Shown here: in pieces, positions 18,821 to 28,158 of the stretch
Position numbering within the stretch: position 1 is the stretch's first letter
Layout of the letters: each line of letters starts with the position of its first letter
From: Mogibacterium timidum ATCC 33093
GTDB taxonomy: Bacteria > Bacillota > Clostridia > Peptostreptococcales > Anaerovoracaceae
Assembly (NCBI RefSeq): GCF_000525775.1
Contig: NZ_JALU01000015.1
Span: forward strand, 38,823 to 102,822
DNA length: 64,000 bases
Direction: 5' to 3'
Made by a program: the position numbers and the translations under genes
The notes under the pieces: model-generated
What the model was told of the DNA's origin: nothing
The model's database searches: none
What the model saw: only the letters and a program-made list of their open reading frames with translations

Positions 18821-20188
18821 ATGAACGACACGGAGTTTGTTAAAGAACATAATAAAGATGTCTACCTGTACAGCACGGAGATAGAGAATCTCATGATTAA
18901 CGAGTTCTTTACCAGCGCCAACGGCGACTATGTGAAGGTGTATTTGCTCGGCTTGATGCGAGCGAAATACGGAATAGTAGAGGACAGAGGGAAGACCGCA
19001 AATGTTCTCGGCATTACTCCTGACGAGATCGACGCAGCGTGGGACTACTGGGAGAGCGTCGGGGTCATCAGACGAGAGTATATGCCGGATGACGACTCTT
19101 ACAGGGTAGTTTTCCTCAGCCAAATCTCAAGGTTCTATGGTCACAAGAAGGCTTGCGGGGACGACAGCTCCGAAGAGCAGGACTTGAGAGTGGTCGATCT
19201 CGATCTCAAGCACCTATACGATGTATACGAGAGCGCAAGCGGCCGGAGCATTCCTTCCAATGAAGCTCGCAAGATTGCGGACACTGTCGGGATGCTTGGG
19301 GTCGCGCCGGAGGTGTACGCCTATGCGATTAAGTACAGCAGTGACAACGGACACACGGATATCCGTTATATCAACAAGGTGGCTATCAACTGGCACAATG
19401 AAGGCTGCAATACGGAGGCTGACGCAAAGGCCTTGCTCGAGAAGGATGCTAAGCGGCGGTTCATGTACGGGAGGATTTTCAAGGAGATAGGATTCAATCG
19501 TCAGTGGACATCCGGCGACTGCGAGCTGATGGATCGCTGGTTTGACGAGCTGAGCTTCGGATTGGATGAGGTGCTCGAAGCTGTCAAGCTGACGGCAGGT
19601 AAGCGCGAGCCGTCGCTGAGGTATGTCGATGCAGTTCTTGAAAATAAATATCGTGAAGCCGGCGGCATCGAACCGCGCTACAAGTCGAACGCACGGAATG
19701 GTTCGCAAGAAAGTAAGCTCGGAAATGCGGGAATGCAGAAGGGTGGAGCTGTCGGCAGTCAAGGCCGACAGACATCCGGCGGTGTCAATATCAGCAAACG
19801 AGTGCTTGAAGAGTATTATACTTATCTGCGAGACAAAGCAGTAAGAGAACAAAAGGAAAAGCAACAAAGACTCGAGACCGAGATGCCGATAATGCGGAAG
19901 TTTGCAAGCATAGAGTCGGAGATCAAGAAGACGCTGTTGACGAGACTCGGCAGCATGGGCAGGGATAAGAGAAGCGAACTGCTTCAAAAGCAGAAGGAGC
20001 TAATCGAACAGAAGAAGGAATTCCTTGCGGTTAACGGGTATCCGGAGGATTATTTAGAGGTTAAATATAAGTGTCCGATATGTAAGGACCACGGAATTAC
20101 GGACGATGGAAGGCGCTGCTCTTGTGTACAGGAGAGAGCAGATGAGGCTTATAGATGGAACAAAAGCAGGCAAATAAAAGAAAAGTAA
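18821..20188 (+). CDS. DnaD-like primosomal protein fused to the zinc-finger part of a helicase loader
   Basis: 455 residues. The N-terminal region (1-105) looks like a DnaD winged-helix start. Two DnaB_2/DnaD C-terminal-type repeats follow at about 124-195 and 208-285. A Gly/Gln-rich linker leads to a charged coiled-coil (about 325-405), then NGYPEDYLEVKYKCPICKDHG and a CxC, giving C418, C421, C433 and C435. That last part matches the N-terminal region of clostridial DnaC/DnaI-type loaders. In those proteins an AAA+ ATPase domain follows, but here the chain stops after 20 more residues. The ATG at 18821 has AAGGAG 5 nt upstream. It follows dnaB by 32 bp and overlaps the next gene by 34 bp. 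Confidence 0.82.
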   Translation: MNDTEFVKEHNKDVYLYSTEIENLMINEFFTSANGDYVKVYLLGLMRAKYGIVEDRGKTANVLGITPDEIDAAWDYWESVGVIRREYMPDDDSYRVVFLSQISRFYGHKKACGDDSSEEQDLRVVDLDLKHLYDVYESASGRSIPSNEARKIADTVGMLGVAPEVYAYAIKYSSDNGHTDIRYINKVAINWHNEGCNTEADAKALLEKDAKRRFMYGRIFKEIGFNRQWTSGDCELMDRWFDELSFGLDEVLEAVKLTAGKREPSLRYVDAVLENKYREAGGIEPRYKSNARNGSQESKLGNAGMQKGGAVGSQGRQTSGGVNISKRVLEEYYTYLRDKAVREQKEKQQRLETEMPIMRKFASIESEIKKTLLTRLGSMGRDKRSELLQKQKELIEQKKEFLAVNGYPEDYLEVKYKCPICKDHGITDDGRRCSCVQERADEAYRWNKSRQIKEK

Positions 20189-21945
20189 AACCAGATAACA
20201 AGGGAAAAGTTGCAAATATAGATAACATGCAGGGAGTTGAGCAAGCGGCAAAGACGAAAGCTCCCTCTAAGGCGAAAGCAAAGGCTGCTAAAAAGAAAGC
20301 GAAGAAGGAAGCAGCAAAAGCAGCCAAGAAAGCAAAGAGAAAAGCCAAGAAGCTGGCCAGGCAGTACAAGGCCGAAGCGCTGGACAGGAAGAAGCGCGAG
20401 GCTAGAGCAGCCAAGAAAGCAGCTAAGGCCGCAAAGGGGCCTTCGGCCTGGAACAAGCTGTGCCGCGGTATTGCGACTGCCGCAGCCGCGCCAATCAATC
20501 TGCACGACAGGGTACAGGATGCATCGGATAAGTTCTTTATTGGCTGCGGATACAGCTTGGCGACTGAGTATCACGATATGCGTGTCAGATACAAGGGTAG
20601 CGGCGGCAAGATAGTCAGCGGGCTGTTTACGCTTATAATCCTGGTGTGTGGTGTATTGCTTACCATGGAGCACTATACGATATATGAATATGCGTACAAT
20701 GGGCGTGTTCTCGGATATGTCAAATCGGAGGAGTCGGTTGTCAGCCTCCTCGACGTTGCGGGTGACCACATGTCGTCGAGCAATGGAGGCGCACGCATCA
20801 AGTTTGTGGCGGATAATAACGTGACATTTAGAAGAGTCTCGGCAGCAGAGAAGGATGTCGACGATCCGGATACGGTTATAAACAAGCTGACATATATGAC
20901 AGACATCGAGGTGTCGGCGTATGGCATCTATCAGGATGACAAGCTGCTAACGGTCGTAGAGACCAAGGGTACGGCGAATTCGCTTGTTGACGAGGTTCTG
21001 GCTCATTACAAGCAACCTGATAAGGGTATGAGGATAGAGCAGCTCAAATTCGCAAAGCCGGTTGAGGTCAAGCAGCTCGATGTCATGCTCACAAGCGTGC
21101 AGAGCAAGAAGCAGGCAAAGGAGCAACTGCTCGACGGCGGAGATATCAAGCTGAGCCACATCATCAAGTCGGACGAGACAATTGGCAACGTTGCCAAAGC
21201 GTATGATGTAAACGTCAAGGACATGAGCGGTAAGACAGCGACGCAGGCAGTAGATAAGCTCAAATCCGGAGACCTTGTAAACATGAAGAAGAAGGTCAAT
21301 CCGCTGGAGGTTAAGATTGTAGAGACAGGTAAAATGTCCGAAACTATTCCGTTTGAAACGGAGAATCAGGAAACTACCGATCTGTATAAGGGTGAGTCTC
21401 TCGTCGCACAGGAGGGTGTCGACGGCAGGCAGATCATCAGCGGAACCATCACCAAGATAAATGACAAGACGGTTAAGAGAAGTATCAAGACAAAGGAAGT
21501 CGTAGCTGAGCCTGTCAAGAGGATAGTCAAGGTGGGAACTAACGACAAGCCTAAGACTGCATCGAGCGGTTCATATGCAGTTCCAATCAAGAGTGCATAT
21601 GTTATCAACAGCAACGGGCGCTTTGGAACGAGATGGGGAAGGAAGCACGAAGGACTCGACTTCTCCTGTCCAACAGGAACTCCGATCTACGCTGCTGACG
21701 GTGGAACTGTAATTAAGTCGGGTGTAAGCGGCGGATATGGAAACTGCGTGGTAATCAAGCATGACAACGGTCAGGAGACACTGTACGGACACTGCAGTAA
21801 GCTCAACGTAAGCGTTGGGGAGAAGGTATACAAGGGTCAGGTAATTGCAGCTGTAGGTAATACGGGTCGCAGTACGGGAGCTCACTTGCATTTCGAGATT
21901 CATGTTGGAGGACAAGCAGTAGATCCGTGGAACTACATATTCTAG
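20155..21945 (+). CDS. Membrane-anchored G5/LysM-like M23 metallopeptidase with Lys/Ala-rich tail
   Basis: 596 residues. The first ~95 residues are Lys/Ala-rich (for example AAKKAKRKAKKLARQ), followed by one membrane segment at about 152-172. The outside part has a LysM-like stretch (about 332-378, SHIIKSDETIGNVAKAYDV), a G5 domain (about 383-462) and a C-terminal M23 endopeptidase. The zinc ligands are visible: H498 and D502 in HEGLDFS, and H577/H579 in GAHLHFEIH, with H546 nearby. M23 enzymes cut peptidoglycan cross-links. The start overlaps the preceding gene; GAGG lies 7 nt before the ATG. The following divIC gene suggests a role near the division site. Confidence 0.88.
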   Translation: MEQKQANKRKVKPDNKGKVANIDNMQGVEQAAKTKAPSKAKAKAAKKKAKKEAAKAAKKAKRKAKKLARQYKAEALDRKKREARAAKKAAKAAKGPSAWNKLCRGIATAAAAPINLHDRVQDASDKFFIGCGYSLATEYHDMRVRYKGSGGKIVSGLFTLIILVCGVLLTMEHYTIYEYAYNGRVLGYVKSEESVVSLLDVAGDHMSSSNGGARIKFVADNNVTFRRVSAAEKDVDDPDTVINKLTYMTDIEVSAYGIYQDDKLLTVVETKGTANSLVDEVLAHYKQPDKGMRIEQLKFAKPVEVKQLDVMLTSVQSKKQAKEQLLDGGDIKLSHIIKSDETIGNVAKAYDVNVKDMSGKTATQAVDKLKSGDLVNMKKKVNPLEVKIVETGKMSETIPFETENQETTDLYKGESLVAQEGVDGRQIISGTITKINDKTVKRSIKTKEVVAEPVKRIVKVGTNDKPKTASSGSYAVPIKSAYVINSNGRFGTRWGRKHEGLDFSCPTGTPIYAADGGTVIKSGVSGGYGNCVVIKHDNGQETLYGHCSKLNVSVGEKVYKGQVIAAVGNTGRSTGAHLHFEIHVGGQAVDPWNYIF

Positions 21946-21972
21946 AGAGATAAGGACGGCAGGTTCTAAGAA

Positions 21973-22395
21973 ATGAGCAGGAGTAACAGAAGAGAAGTGA
22001 GGTCATCCGACGGGGTGGCCGGCGCTGCTCAGGAGGCTGGCTCAAGGGCCGGCTCTAAAAAGAATAAGAAGAATAAGAAGCGCAGATTGTCTGCGATGCT
22101 TTCCAAGCCTAAAAACAGACGTAATCTGATTATCTCGGCTGTGGTGTTGCTGTTGCTCGCGGCATCTGTCCGCAACATCATAAAGCTGGAGTTAGAGAAC
22201 AGAAGACTGACGCTCAAGAACAGAGAGCTAAAGGAGACCAAGAAGGAGCTTCAGATAGAGCTTAAGAACGTCAACAGCAAGGAGTATATAGAAGAGCAGG
22301 CACGGAAACAGCTGCGGCTCGTGAATCCGGATGAAATTTTGTTTGTATTCCCAAATGATAAGGACAAGAGCAATGGTGAAAGCGGAGGCAAATAA
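21973..22395 (+). CDS. divIC: Septum formation initiator DivIC/FtsB-like protein
   Basis: 140-residue bitopic protein. A basic cytoplasmic tail (about 1-48) precedes one transmembrane helix (LIISAVVLLLLAASV). A coiled coil follows (LELENRRLTLKNRELKETKK), then KEYIEEQARKQLRLVNPDEI, the conserved DivIC/FtsB segment. DivIC forms a complex with DivIB and FtsL in the divisome. The N-terminal tail is longer than in Bacillus DivIC. It lies 27 bp after the M23 gene, and rnmV starts 4 nt after its stop. Confidence 0.9.
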   Translation: MSRSNRREVRSSDGVAGAAQEAGSRAGSKKNKKNKKRRLSAMLSKPKNRRNLIISAVVLLLLAASVRNIIKLELENRRLTLKNRELKETKKELQIELKNVNSKEYIEEQARKQLRLVNPDEILFVFPNDKDKSNGESGGK

Positions 22396-22399
22396 AGCG

Positions 22400-22945
22400 G
22401 TGGATAAGCTGCATATACGAGAGGCGATAGTGGTAGAGGGGCGTGATGATGTCGATGCCGTATCAAAGGCATGTGATGCTCTCATAATTGCGACACATGG
22501 ATTTGGCATAACCGGAGATACATGGGCTCTCATAGAGAAAGCATATGATGAGCTGGGGATAATCATTATGACTGATCCGGACTATTCAGGTGAGGAAATC
22601 AGGCGCAGGCTGACCGCAAAGTTCCCCAATGCTCTGCACGCGTATATGCCACGTTCCGAGGCAATTAGGGCCGGCGATATTGGCGTTGAAAATGCAGCGC
22701 CGGAAGCGATACGCATGGCTTTGAGCAAGGTACACGGTATAAGCGAGAGTTCCGGGAGGGCGGCTATAACCATGGCAGATTTGACAGAGCTCAAGCTGGT
22801 TGGATATGTGGGATCCTCGACACTTCGTGAGAGTGTGGGTGCGGAGCTCGGTATAGGCTGCGGAAACGGTAAGGCTTTTCTGCGCAAGCTGAATGGGTTT
22901 GGAATCTCTAGGGCCGACCTTGAGCAGGTCGTTACGCATCTGTAA
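22400..22945 (+). CDS. rnmV: Ribonuclease M5 (5S rRNA maturase)
   Basis: 181-residue TOPRIM protein. The catalytic motif REAIVVEGRDDVDAV is at the N-terminus and MTDPDYSGEEIRRR carries the metal-binding acids. RNase M5 matures 5S rRNA in Firmicutes. The frame is open upstream inside divIC. I choose the GTG at 22400 because it gives the short N-terminus usual in the family and GGAGG lies 11 nt before it. ATG codons at 22373 or 22355 would add an atypical extension. rsmA follows after 110 bp, the usual rnmV-rsmA order. Confidence 0.93.
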   Translation: MDKLHIREAIVVEGRDDVDAVSKACDALIIATHGFGITGDTWALIEKAYDELGIIIMTDPDYSGEEIRRRLTAKFPNALHAYMPRSEAIRAGDIGVENAAPEAIRMALSKVHGISESSGRAAITMADLTELKLVGYVGSSTLRESVGAELGIGCGNGKAFLRKLNGFGISRADLEQVVTHL

Positions 22946-23055
22946 AATTCGGATTCATAGCTGATAATTGTTCATAAGCGTGCACAGAAGCACATAAAAT
23001 CAACGAGAGCATTAATACATATTAGTACATATCACAACAGAAAACGGTATAAAAA

Positions 23056-23976
23056 GTGGCAAATAAATCCAAGAACAGGGGAAGGTGCACGACAGGCGGC
23101 AGCCACAGCAGCAGCTCGAGATCTGCATCAGGTACAAGCTCAGCCGGCCGAGTACCGCACGGCTTTAAACATGCGAAGAGCCTCGGTCAGAACTTCCTAA
23201 ATGACCAAAATGTAATAGACGATATAGTAGCAGGCAGCCTGATAGATGAACAGACTTTGGTTATAGAAGTCGGACCGGGGGAAGGGGCGTTGACAAGCGA
23301 ACTGGTTGAGGTTGCCGGCTATGTGATTGCAATAGAGCTTGACGACAGATTGATTCCAATACTGCGGACGAAGTTTGCGCTGCATGATAATTTTGAAGTC
23401 ATTCACGGAGATATCCTCAAAGCGGATATCGAATCTATTGTGAATGACGCTATGCGGAAGCATGATTTGACGAGGACCCGAGTAGTCGGAAATCTACCGT
23501 ATTACATAACTACGCCGATTATAATCAAGCTGATAGAATCAAAGGCGGAATTTGAAAGTCTCACGGTGATGATGCAGAAGGAGGTCGGGGACAGACTGCT
23601 GGCCGAGCCCGGAACCAAGCTCGCGGGAGCGATTACATATGCCGTTCATTACAGGTGCACAGTGGATAAGATATGCGATGTTTCACGCGAAGCATTTTAT
23701 CCGGTGCCTAAAGTGGACTCGCTCGTCCTGCGACTCGATATGAGAGGAGAGCCGGCCGTTGACGTGGCAGACGAAGATAGATTTTTCCGTTGCATCAAGG
23801 CGGGGTTTTCAATGAGACGCAAGACCTTGCTCAACTCGCTGCAGGCAATCGATGATGTCAGCAGGGAGGATATCAGGATGGCACTCGGAAGGGTTAATAT
23901 AGATCCATCGAGAAGGGCTGAAACGCTTACGATGGAAGAATTTGCGGAATTATCCAATTCCATCTGGGAGGAATAG
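23056..23976 (+). CDS. rsmA: 16S rRNA (adenine1518/1519-N6)-dimethyltransferase
   Basis: KsgA-type methyltransferase, 306 residues. Motif I is VIEVGPGEGALTSELV, the catalytic NLPYYIT is present and SREAFYPVPKVDS lies later. The start is a GTG (23056). The first ~38 residues are a Ser/Gly-rich extension before the conserved KSLGQNFLND, longer than in typical RsmA, and a later start cannot be ruled out. No strong binding site precedes the GTG. The next gene starts 6 nt after its stop. Confidence 0.94.
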   Translation: MANKSKNRGRCTTGGSHSSSSRSASGTSSAGRVPHGFKHAKSLGQNFLNDQNVIDDIVAGSLIDEQTLVIEVGPGEGALTSELVEVAGYVIAIELDDRLIPILRTKFALHDNFEVIHGDILKADIESIVNDAMRKHDLTRTRVVGNLPYYITTPIIIKLIESKAEFESLTVMMQKEVGDRLLAEPGTKLAGAITYAVHYRCTVDKICDVSREAFYPVPKVDSLVLRLDMRGEPAVDVADEDRFFRCIKAGFSMRRKTLLNSLQAIDDVSREDIRMALGRVNIDPSRRAETLTMEEFAELSNSIWEE

Positions 23977-23982
23977 CTAAGC

Positions 23983-26076
23983 ATGAAATTTAAAAAGTTC
24001 TGTAAGGGCGTAATCGCCAGGATTAAGGGAGGTGCGGTCAGGGTTCACGATAGATACCGCAAGCGTTTCCCCAAAAAGGTGCCGAAGCTCAACGACGGAA
24101 AGCTACACGATAGGAGATATATCCTCAAGCTCGCTATATGGGCTTTTGCAATGAACCTGTACATAGAAACCTTTGCACGCATCACGAGCGGCGTGTTCGA
24201 CGGAATTCTATTCCTATTCCAGCACCCGATTATATTCTTATATAACTGCCTGATGATTTTTACGACGATGTGTCTGGCACTTATGTTCAGAAAACGCGGA
24301 TTCGCATTCCTGATGATATGCATTTTCTGGGGAGTCCTCGGAACGGTAAACGGCGTAATACTGCTCAAGCGGATGACTCCGTTCACTCTCTACGATATGC
24401 AAAATACAAAGGACGGCTTCTCGCTGCTCTCTACGTATTACTCAAAGGCGCAGATTACTCTAGGGGTTGCGATTATTGGCGTTGCACTATTGATAGTTGC
24501 ACTGTATTTCATTAACTGCTATAAATGGACCAACATCAATTACAAGAAGGAAATAGCAATTATAGCTGCGTCGTTTATGGTATTTGCAAGCAGTACGTTT
24601 GGTCTGATCGAATCTAAAGCGCTGAGCACATTCTTCGGAAACCTCAACTACGCATATAGAGATTACGGGTTTGCGTACTGTTTCCTCAACACATCTGTTA
24701 ACAAGGGTATCAGAAAGCCTAGGAATTATTCCAAGAGTAAAATCGAGGAGATTCTCAAGAACAACACCAAGAACGGAACTAATACGACCTTACCTCAGAA
24801 GAACGATGCTAAGAAATATCCTAACATCATCGTGCTGCAGCTGGAGTCCTTCTCATACGCGCAAGACTACAAGAATATCAAGGTGTCCAACGATCCGACA
24901 CCGGTATTTACCAATCTGATGAAGAACTATTCCACAGGGTGGTTCAAGGTGCCGGCTTGCGGCGCGGGTACAGCCAACACTGAGTTCGAGGTGCTGACGG
25001 GTATCAGCTCGAGATTCTTTGGCCCCGGGGAGTACCCGTATAAGGGTAAGCTGCGGGAGCAGTCACTGCAGAGTCTTGCAAATGTCCTCAAAAGCCACGG
25101 CTACAGCACACATGCACTACACAACCATAGAGCGTTGTTCTATAACCGCAACGAGGTGTACTCATCGCTGGGGTTTGACAACTTTACTTCGCTGGAATAT
25201 ATGAACAACATCATCAAGACGCCAACCGGATGGGCCAAGGACGAGGTTATGACCAACGATATCATGGATATGATTACCAAGTCGGATACAAGGGATCTGC
25301 TTCACATTATTTCGGTACAGGGACACGGAGCTTATCCAACGGAGCAGGTATTCAAGGATCCTTACACGACGGTTAAGGCCAAGGACGAGGCGACCAAGTG
25401 GAAGTACGAATACTATGTAAACGAGATGCATGAGATGGATAAATTTACCGGAGATCTGCTCAACAGGATCAAGGAATCCGGAGAGCCCACTATCGTGCTT
25501 ATCTATGGAGATCACATCCCGGCGCTGGATGTTAAGGAGGGAGATTATGGAACAGGTGACCTCTATCAGACCAGATATGTAATCTGGGATAACATCGGAC
25601 TCAAGAAGCAGGATAAGGATATAACTTCATACGAGGTTGCGTCGGACATCCTCAAGAGAGCCGGACTAAGTCACCAGGGCGTAATTTTCGATTACGAGCA
25701 GACCGCGGACAGGAACTCAAAGGCGTATCTATCTAATCTCAAGACGCTTGCATACGATATGCTGTATGGTAAGAACTATGTATTTGGCGGCAAGAACCCA
25801 TATGCGCGTTCTAACATGAAGATGGGATACAAGAAAATCAAGATTGACGGAATCACGTCAATTGGTAAGAACTACTACATCAAGGGACAGAATTTTACGG
25901 AGCACAGCACTGTCAGTCTCGACGGTAAGGTCCTCAAGACCGTGTACCTCAGCCCTACGCTGCTGGGACTCAAGGAAAAGGTCGACCCTAAGGATGTCAA
26001 GAAGCTACGTGTAAGCCAGATAGACACTAAGGATGAAACAATCCTTTCGACAATTGGCGGAAATGAAGAGCTGTAA
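23983..26076 (+). CDS. LTA synthase family phosphoglycerol transferase
   Basis: 697-residue polytopic protein. The basic N-terminus is followed by about five transmembrane segments (roughly 46-66, 73-101, 107-127, 158-178 and 190-208). An extracellular sulfatase/alkaline-phosphatase-fold domain follows. Candidate metal ligands and nucleophile are E288 (QLESF), T330 (GAGTANTEF), and D510/H511 (GDHIPAL). In the LtaS family the Thr accepts phosphoglycerol from phosphatidylglycerol. After about residue 605 there is a short beta-rich tail (KIKIDGITSIGKNYYIKGQ) resembling an IPT/TIG or cell-wall-contact domain. Whether it makes lipoteichoic acid or another glycerophosphate polymer is not shown. Confidence 0.85.
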   Translation: MKFKKFCKGVIARIKGGAVRVHDRYRKRFPKKVPKLNDGKLHDRRYILKLAIWAFAMNLYIETFARITSGVFDGILFLFQHPIIFLYNCLMIFTTMCLALMFRKRGFAFLMICIFWGVLGTVNGVILLKRMTPFTLYDMQNTKDGFSLLSTYYSKAQITLGVAIIGVALLIVALYFINCYKWTNINYKKEIAIIAASFMVFASSTFGLIESKALSTFFGNLNYAYRDYGFAYCFLNTSVNKGIRKPRNYSKSKIEEILKNNTKNGTNTTLPQKNDAKKYPNIIVLQLESFSYAQDYKNIKVSNDPTPVFTNLMKNYSTGWFKVPACGAGTANTEFEVLTGISSRFFGPGEYPYKGKLREQSLQSLANVLKSHGYSTHALHNHRALFYNRNEVYSSLGFDNFTSLEYMNNIIKTPTGWAKDEVMTNDIMDMITKSDTRDLLHIISVQGHGAYPTEQVFKDPYTTVKAKDEATKWKYEYYVNEMHEMDKFTGDLLNRIKESGEPTIVLIYGDHIPALDVKEGDYGTGDLYQTRYVIWDNIGLKKQDKDITSYEVASDILKRAGLSHQGVIFDYEQTADRNSKAYLSNLKTLAYDMLYGKNYVFGGKNPYARSNMKMGYKKIKIDGITSIGKNYYIKGQNFTEHSTVSLDGKVLKTVYLSPTLLGLKEKVDPKDVKKLRVSQIDTKDETILSTIGGNEEL

Positions 26077-26090
26077 GCTCAGGAGGAACA

Positions 26091-28142
26091 ATGGAAAAAG
26101 AAACTATGCCTTCATCCACAGGTAGAAAACTAATTGCAAAGAGGCTTCCTCGCAAGAGTGAACCTACAACTGCGGAGGACCGCATAAAGGCGACTCAGGC
26201 AGAGCCGCTTCACGATGGTCAGCGCGCTAATGAAAACACAGCATCAGCAGCTACCACAGCCGCAGCAGAACCCGCAAAACCGGCAAGGAAGCGCGGCAGA
26301 CCTCGCAAGAATCCGGTTGCGGCTCAGCCGGCGGCGGCAGAGCTGCAGGAAACCAAACCGGCTGCCACACCGGCCGCAGCCGCAGCTACGACTGATACGG
26401 CAGCCGCAGCTACATCCGCGGTATCAGAAGCAGCAACAACTATACCGCCTGTAGCAGCTGCGGCGACAGCTATTGCGGCAGCCGCAGAACCCGTAAACCC
26501 GGCAAGAAAGCGCGGCAGACCTCGCAAGAATCCGGTTGCGGCTCAGCCGGCGGCAGAGCCGCAGGAAACCAAGGCGGTTACCACACCGGCCGCAGCAGCA
26601 GCTACAACCGATACGGCGGCCGCTGCTACATCCGCGGTATTAGAAGCAGCTACAACAACTATACCGCCTGTAGCAGCTGCGACGACAGCTATTGCAGCCG
26701 CCGCAGAACCTGCAAACCCGGCAAGAAAGCGCGGCAGGCCTCGCAAGAATCCGGATGCGGCTCAGCCGGCGGCAGAGCCGCAGGAAACCAAGCCGGCTAC
26801 CACATCGGCCGCCGCTGAACTTGTGAACAGTGCGGCAGCCGGCGATAGAGCCGATTCGACCGACAGATTTGACACCGGTAAGAGTCACACAGCCGAAGAA
26901 GGAGCTCACAAGGCTTATTATTCGCGTGTTTCACATCATGCGCATGTAACAAATGAGTCGCGTGGCGTCAATCATGCAGAAGCAGCTGACGAACAGGATG
27001 ATAGCTACAAGAGAAATGAAGAAGACCGCCCGGAGGTAGAGGGAATCCTCGAGATAGCAGATGGCGGCTTTGGATTCCTCAGATTCAACAACTTTCTGAC
27101 ATCTGAAAAGGATATATACGTGTCTCAGATCCAGATTAGAAGGTTTGGCCTCAGAACGGGTGACAAGATTCGCTGCATCTCGAGGCATCCTAATCAGGGC
27201 GAGCGCTTCGGGGCACTGCTCTATGTCAAGGAGGTTAACGGGGAGCCACCGATTACGGCCAGGAGAAGGCCTCATTTTGACAGACTCACGCCTATCTTCC
27301 CTAACAAGAAAATCGTGCTGGAGGACTCAAGTATCAAGCTGGCGACCAGGGCGATGGATCTGGTTGCGCCTATCGGCAAGGGGCAGAGAGGCCTGATCGT
27401 CGCTCAGCCAAAAGCCGGCAAGACGGTACTGCTCAAGCAGATAGCTTCCAGCATCGAGAGCAAATATCCTGATATAGAGATGATAGTGCTGCTCGTGGAC
27501 GAGAGACCTGAAGAGGTTACCGACATGAAGAGGGCACTCACTCGCTCGGAGGTAATATATTCGACCTTTGACGAGCTGCCGGCTCACCACGTCAAGGTTG
27601 CCGAGATGGTAATTCAGAGAGCTAAGCGCCTCGCCGAGGAGGGAAAGGATGTGGTTATACTGCTTGATAGCATCACCAGACTCGCTCGCGCATACAACAT
27701 GGAGACGCCATCTTCCGGCAGGACGCTTTCCGGCGGACTTGATCCCGGAGCGCTGCATGCTCCAAAGAAATTTTTCGGAGCTGCAAGGAATCTCGAGGAA
27801 GGCGGCAGCATAACAATCCTTGCGACAGCCCTGGTGGACACGGGTAGCAGGATGGACGATGTGATATATGAAGAATTCAAGGGTACGGGCAACATGGAGC
27901 TTCACCTCGACAGACAGCTGAGCGAGCGCAGAATATTCCCTGCGATCGACTTTGCGAAGTCCGGCACGAGGAAGGAAGAGCTGCTGCTCGACGATAACGA
28001 GTACTTGGTTATGAATATGATGCGCCGTGAGATGGCATCCGGAAATCCGGGTGAAGTCACGGAGAGGATGCTTGACAATCTCAGCCATACAAGGTGCAAC
28101 AAGGACTTTGTAGACGTTATGCTCAAGGAGCTGAATTTCTAA
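26091..28142 (+). CDS. rho: Transcription termination factor Rho with repetitive AT-hook-like insert
   Basis: 683-residue ATP-dependent RNA translocase. The RNA-binding cold-shock-like domain (about 315-385) has GFGFLRF. The ATPase core has Walker A QPKAGKT (440-445) and Walker [11 protein letters not shown], with the C-terminal [13 protein letters not shown] also present. The first ~310 residues are Ala/Pro-rich with [10 protein letters not shown] at 66, 139 and 212, exactly 73 residues apart. I do not see the usual Rho_N helical domain. The insert makes the protein about 250 residues longer than E. coli Rho. AGGAGG precedes the ATG. It lies between the LTA-synthase-like gene and yqhQ-prmC. 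Confidence 0.95.
   Translation: MEKETMPSSTGRKLIAKRLPRKSEPTTAEDRIKATQAEPLHDGQRANENTASAATTAAAEPAKPARKRGRPRKNPVAAQPAAAELQETKPAATPAAAAATTDTAAAATSAVSEAATTIPPVAAAATAIAAAAEPVNPARKRGRPRKNPVAAQPAAEPQETKAVTTPAAAAATTDTAAAATSAVLEAATTTIPPVAAATTAIAAAAEPANPARKRGRPRKNPDAAQPAAEPQETKPATTSAAAELVNSAAAGDRADSTDRFDTGKSHTAEEGAHKAYYSRVSHHAHVTNESRGVNHAEAADEQDDSYKRNEEDRPEVEGILEIADGGFGFLRFNNFLTSEKDIYVSQIQIRRFGLRTGDKIRCISRHPNQGERFGALLYVKEVNGEPPITARRRPHFDRLTPIFPNKKIVLEDSSIKLATRAMDLVAPIGKGQRGLIVAQPKAGKTVLLKQIASSIESKYPDIEMIVLLVDERPEEVTDMKRALTRSEVIYSTFDELPAHHVKVAEMVIQRAKRLAEEGKDVVILLDSITRLARAYNMETPSSGRTLSGGLDPGALHAPKKFFGAARNLEEGGSITILATALVDTGSRMDDVIYEEFKGTGNMELHLDRQLSERRIFPAIDFAKSGTRKEELLLDDNEYLVMNMMRREMASGNPGEVTERMLDNLSHTRCNKDFVDVMLKELNF
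26282..26810 (+). repeat. 219-bp tandem in-frame repeats within rho
   Basis: Units begin at 26282, 26501 and 26720, each starting with GGCAAG and encoding an [10 protein letters not shown] box followed by an Ala/Thr-rich stretch. The spacing is exactly 219 bp (73 codons) both times. The second unit is close to the first, with only a few substitutions and small in-frame length differences that cancel. The third is cut short at about 26810. The near identity suggests recent duplication or ongoing homogenisation. Confidence 0.92.
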
Positions 28143-28158
28143 AAATCCGGAGGGAGCG

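Noticed and set aside
23679..23694. parS-like sequence TGTTTCACGCGAAGCA inside rsmA
   Set aside because: Two mismatches to the parS palindrome break its symmetry, and the bases encode the conserved SREAFYP motif of RsmA, which explains the likeness.
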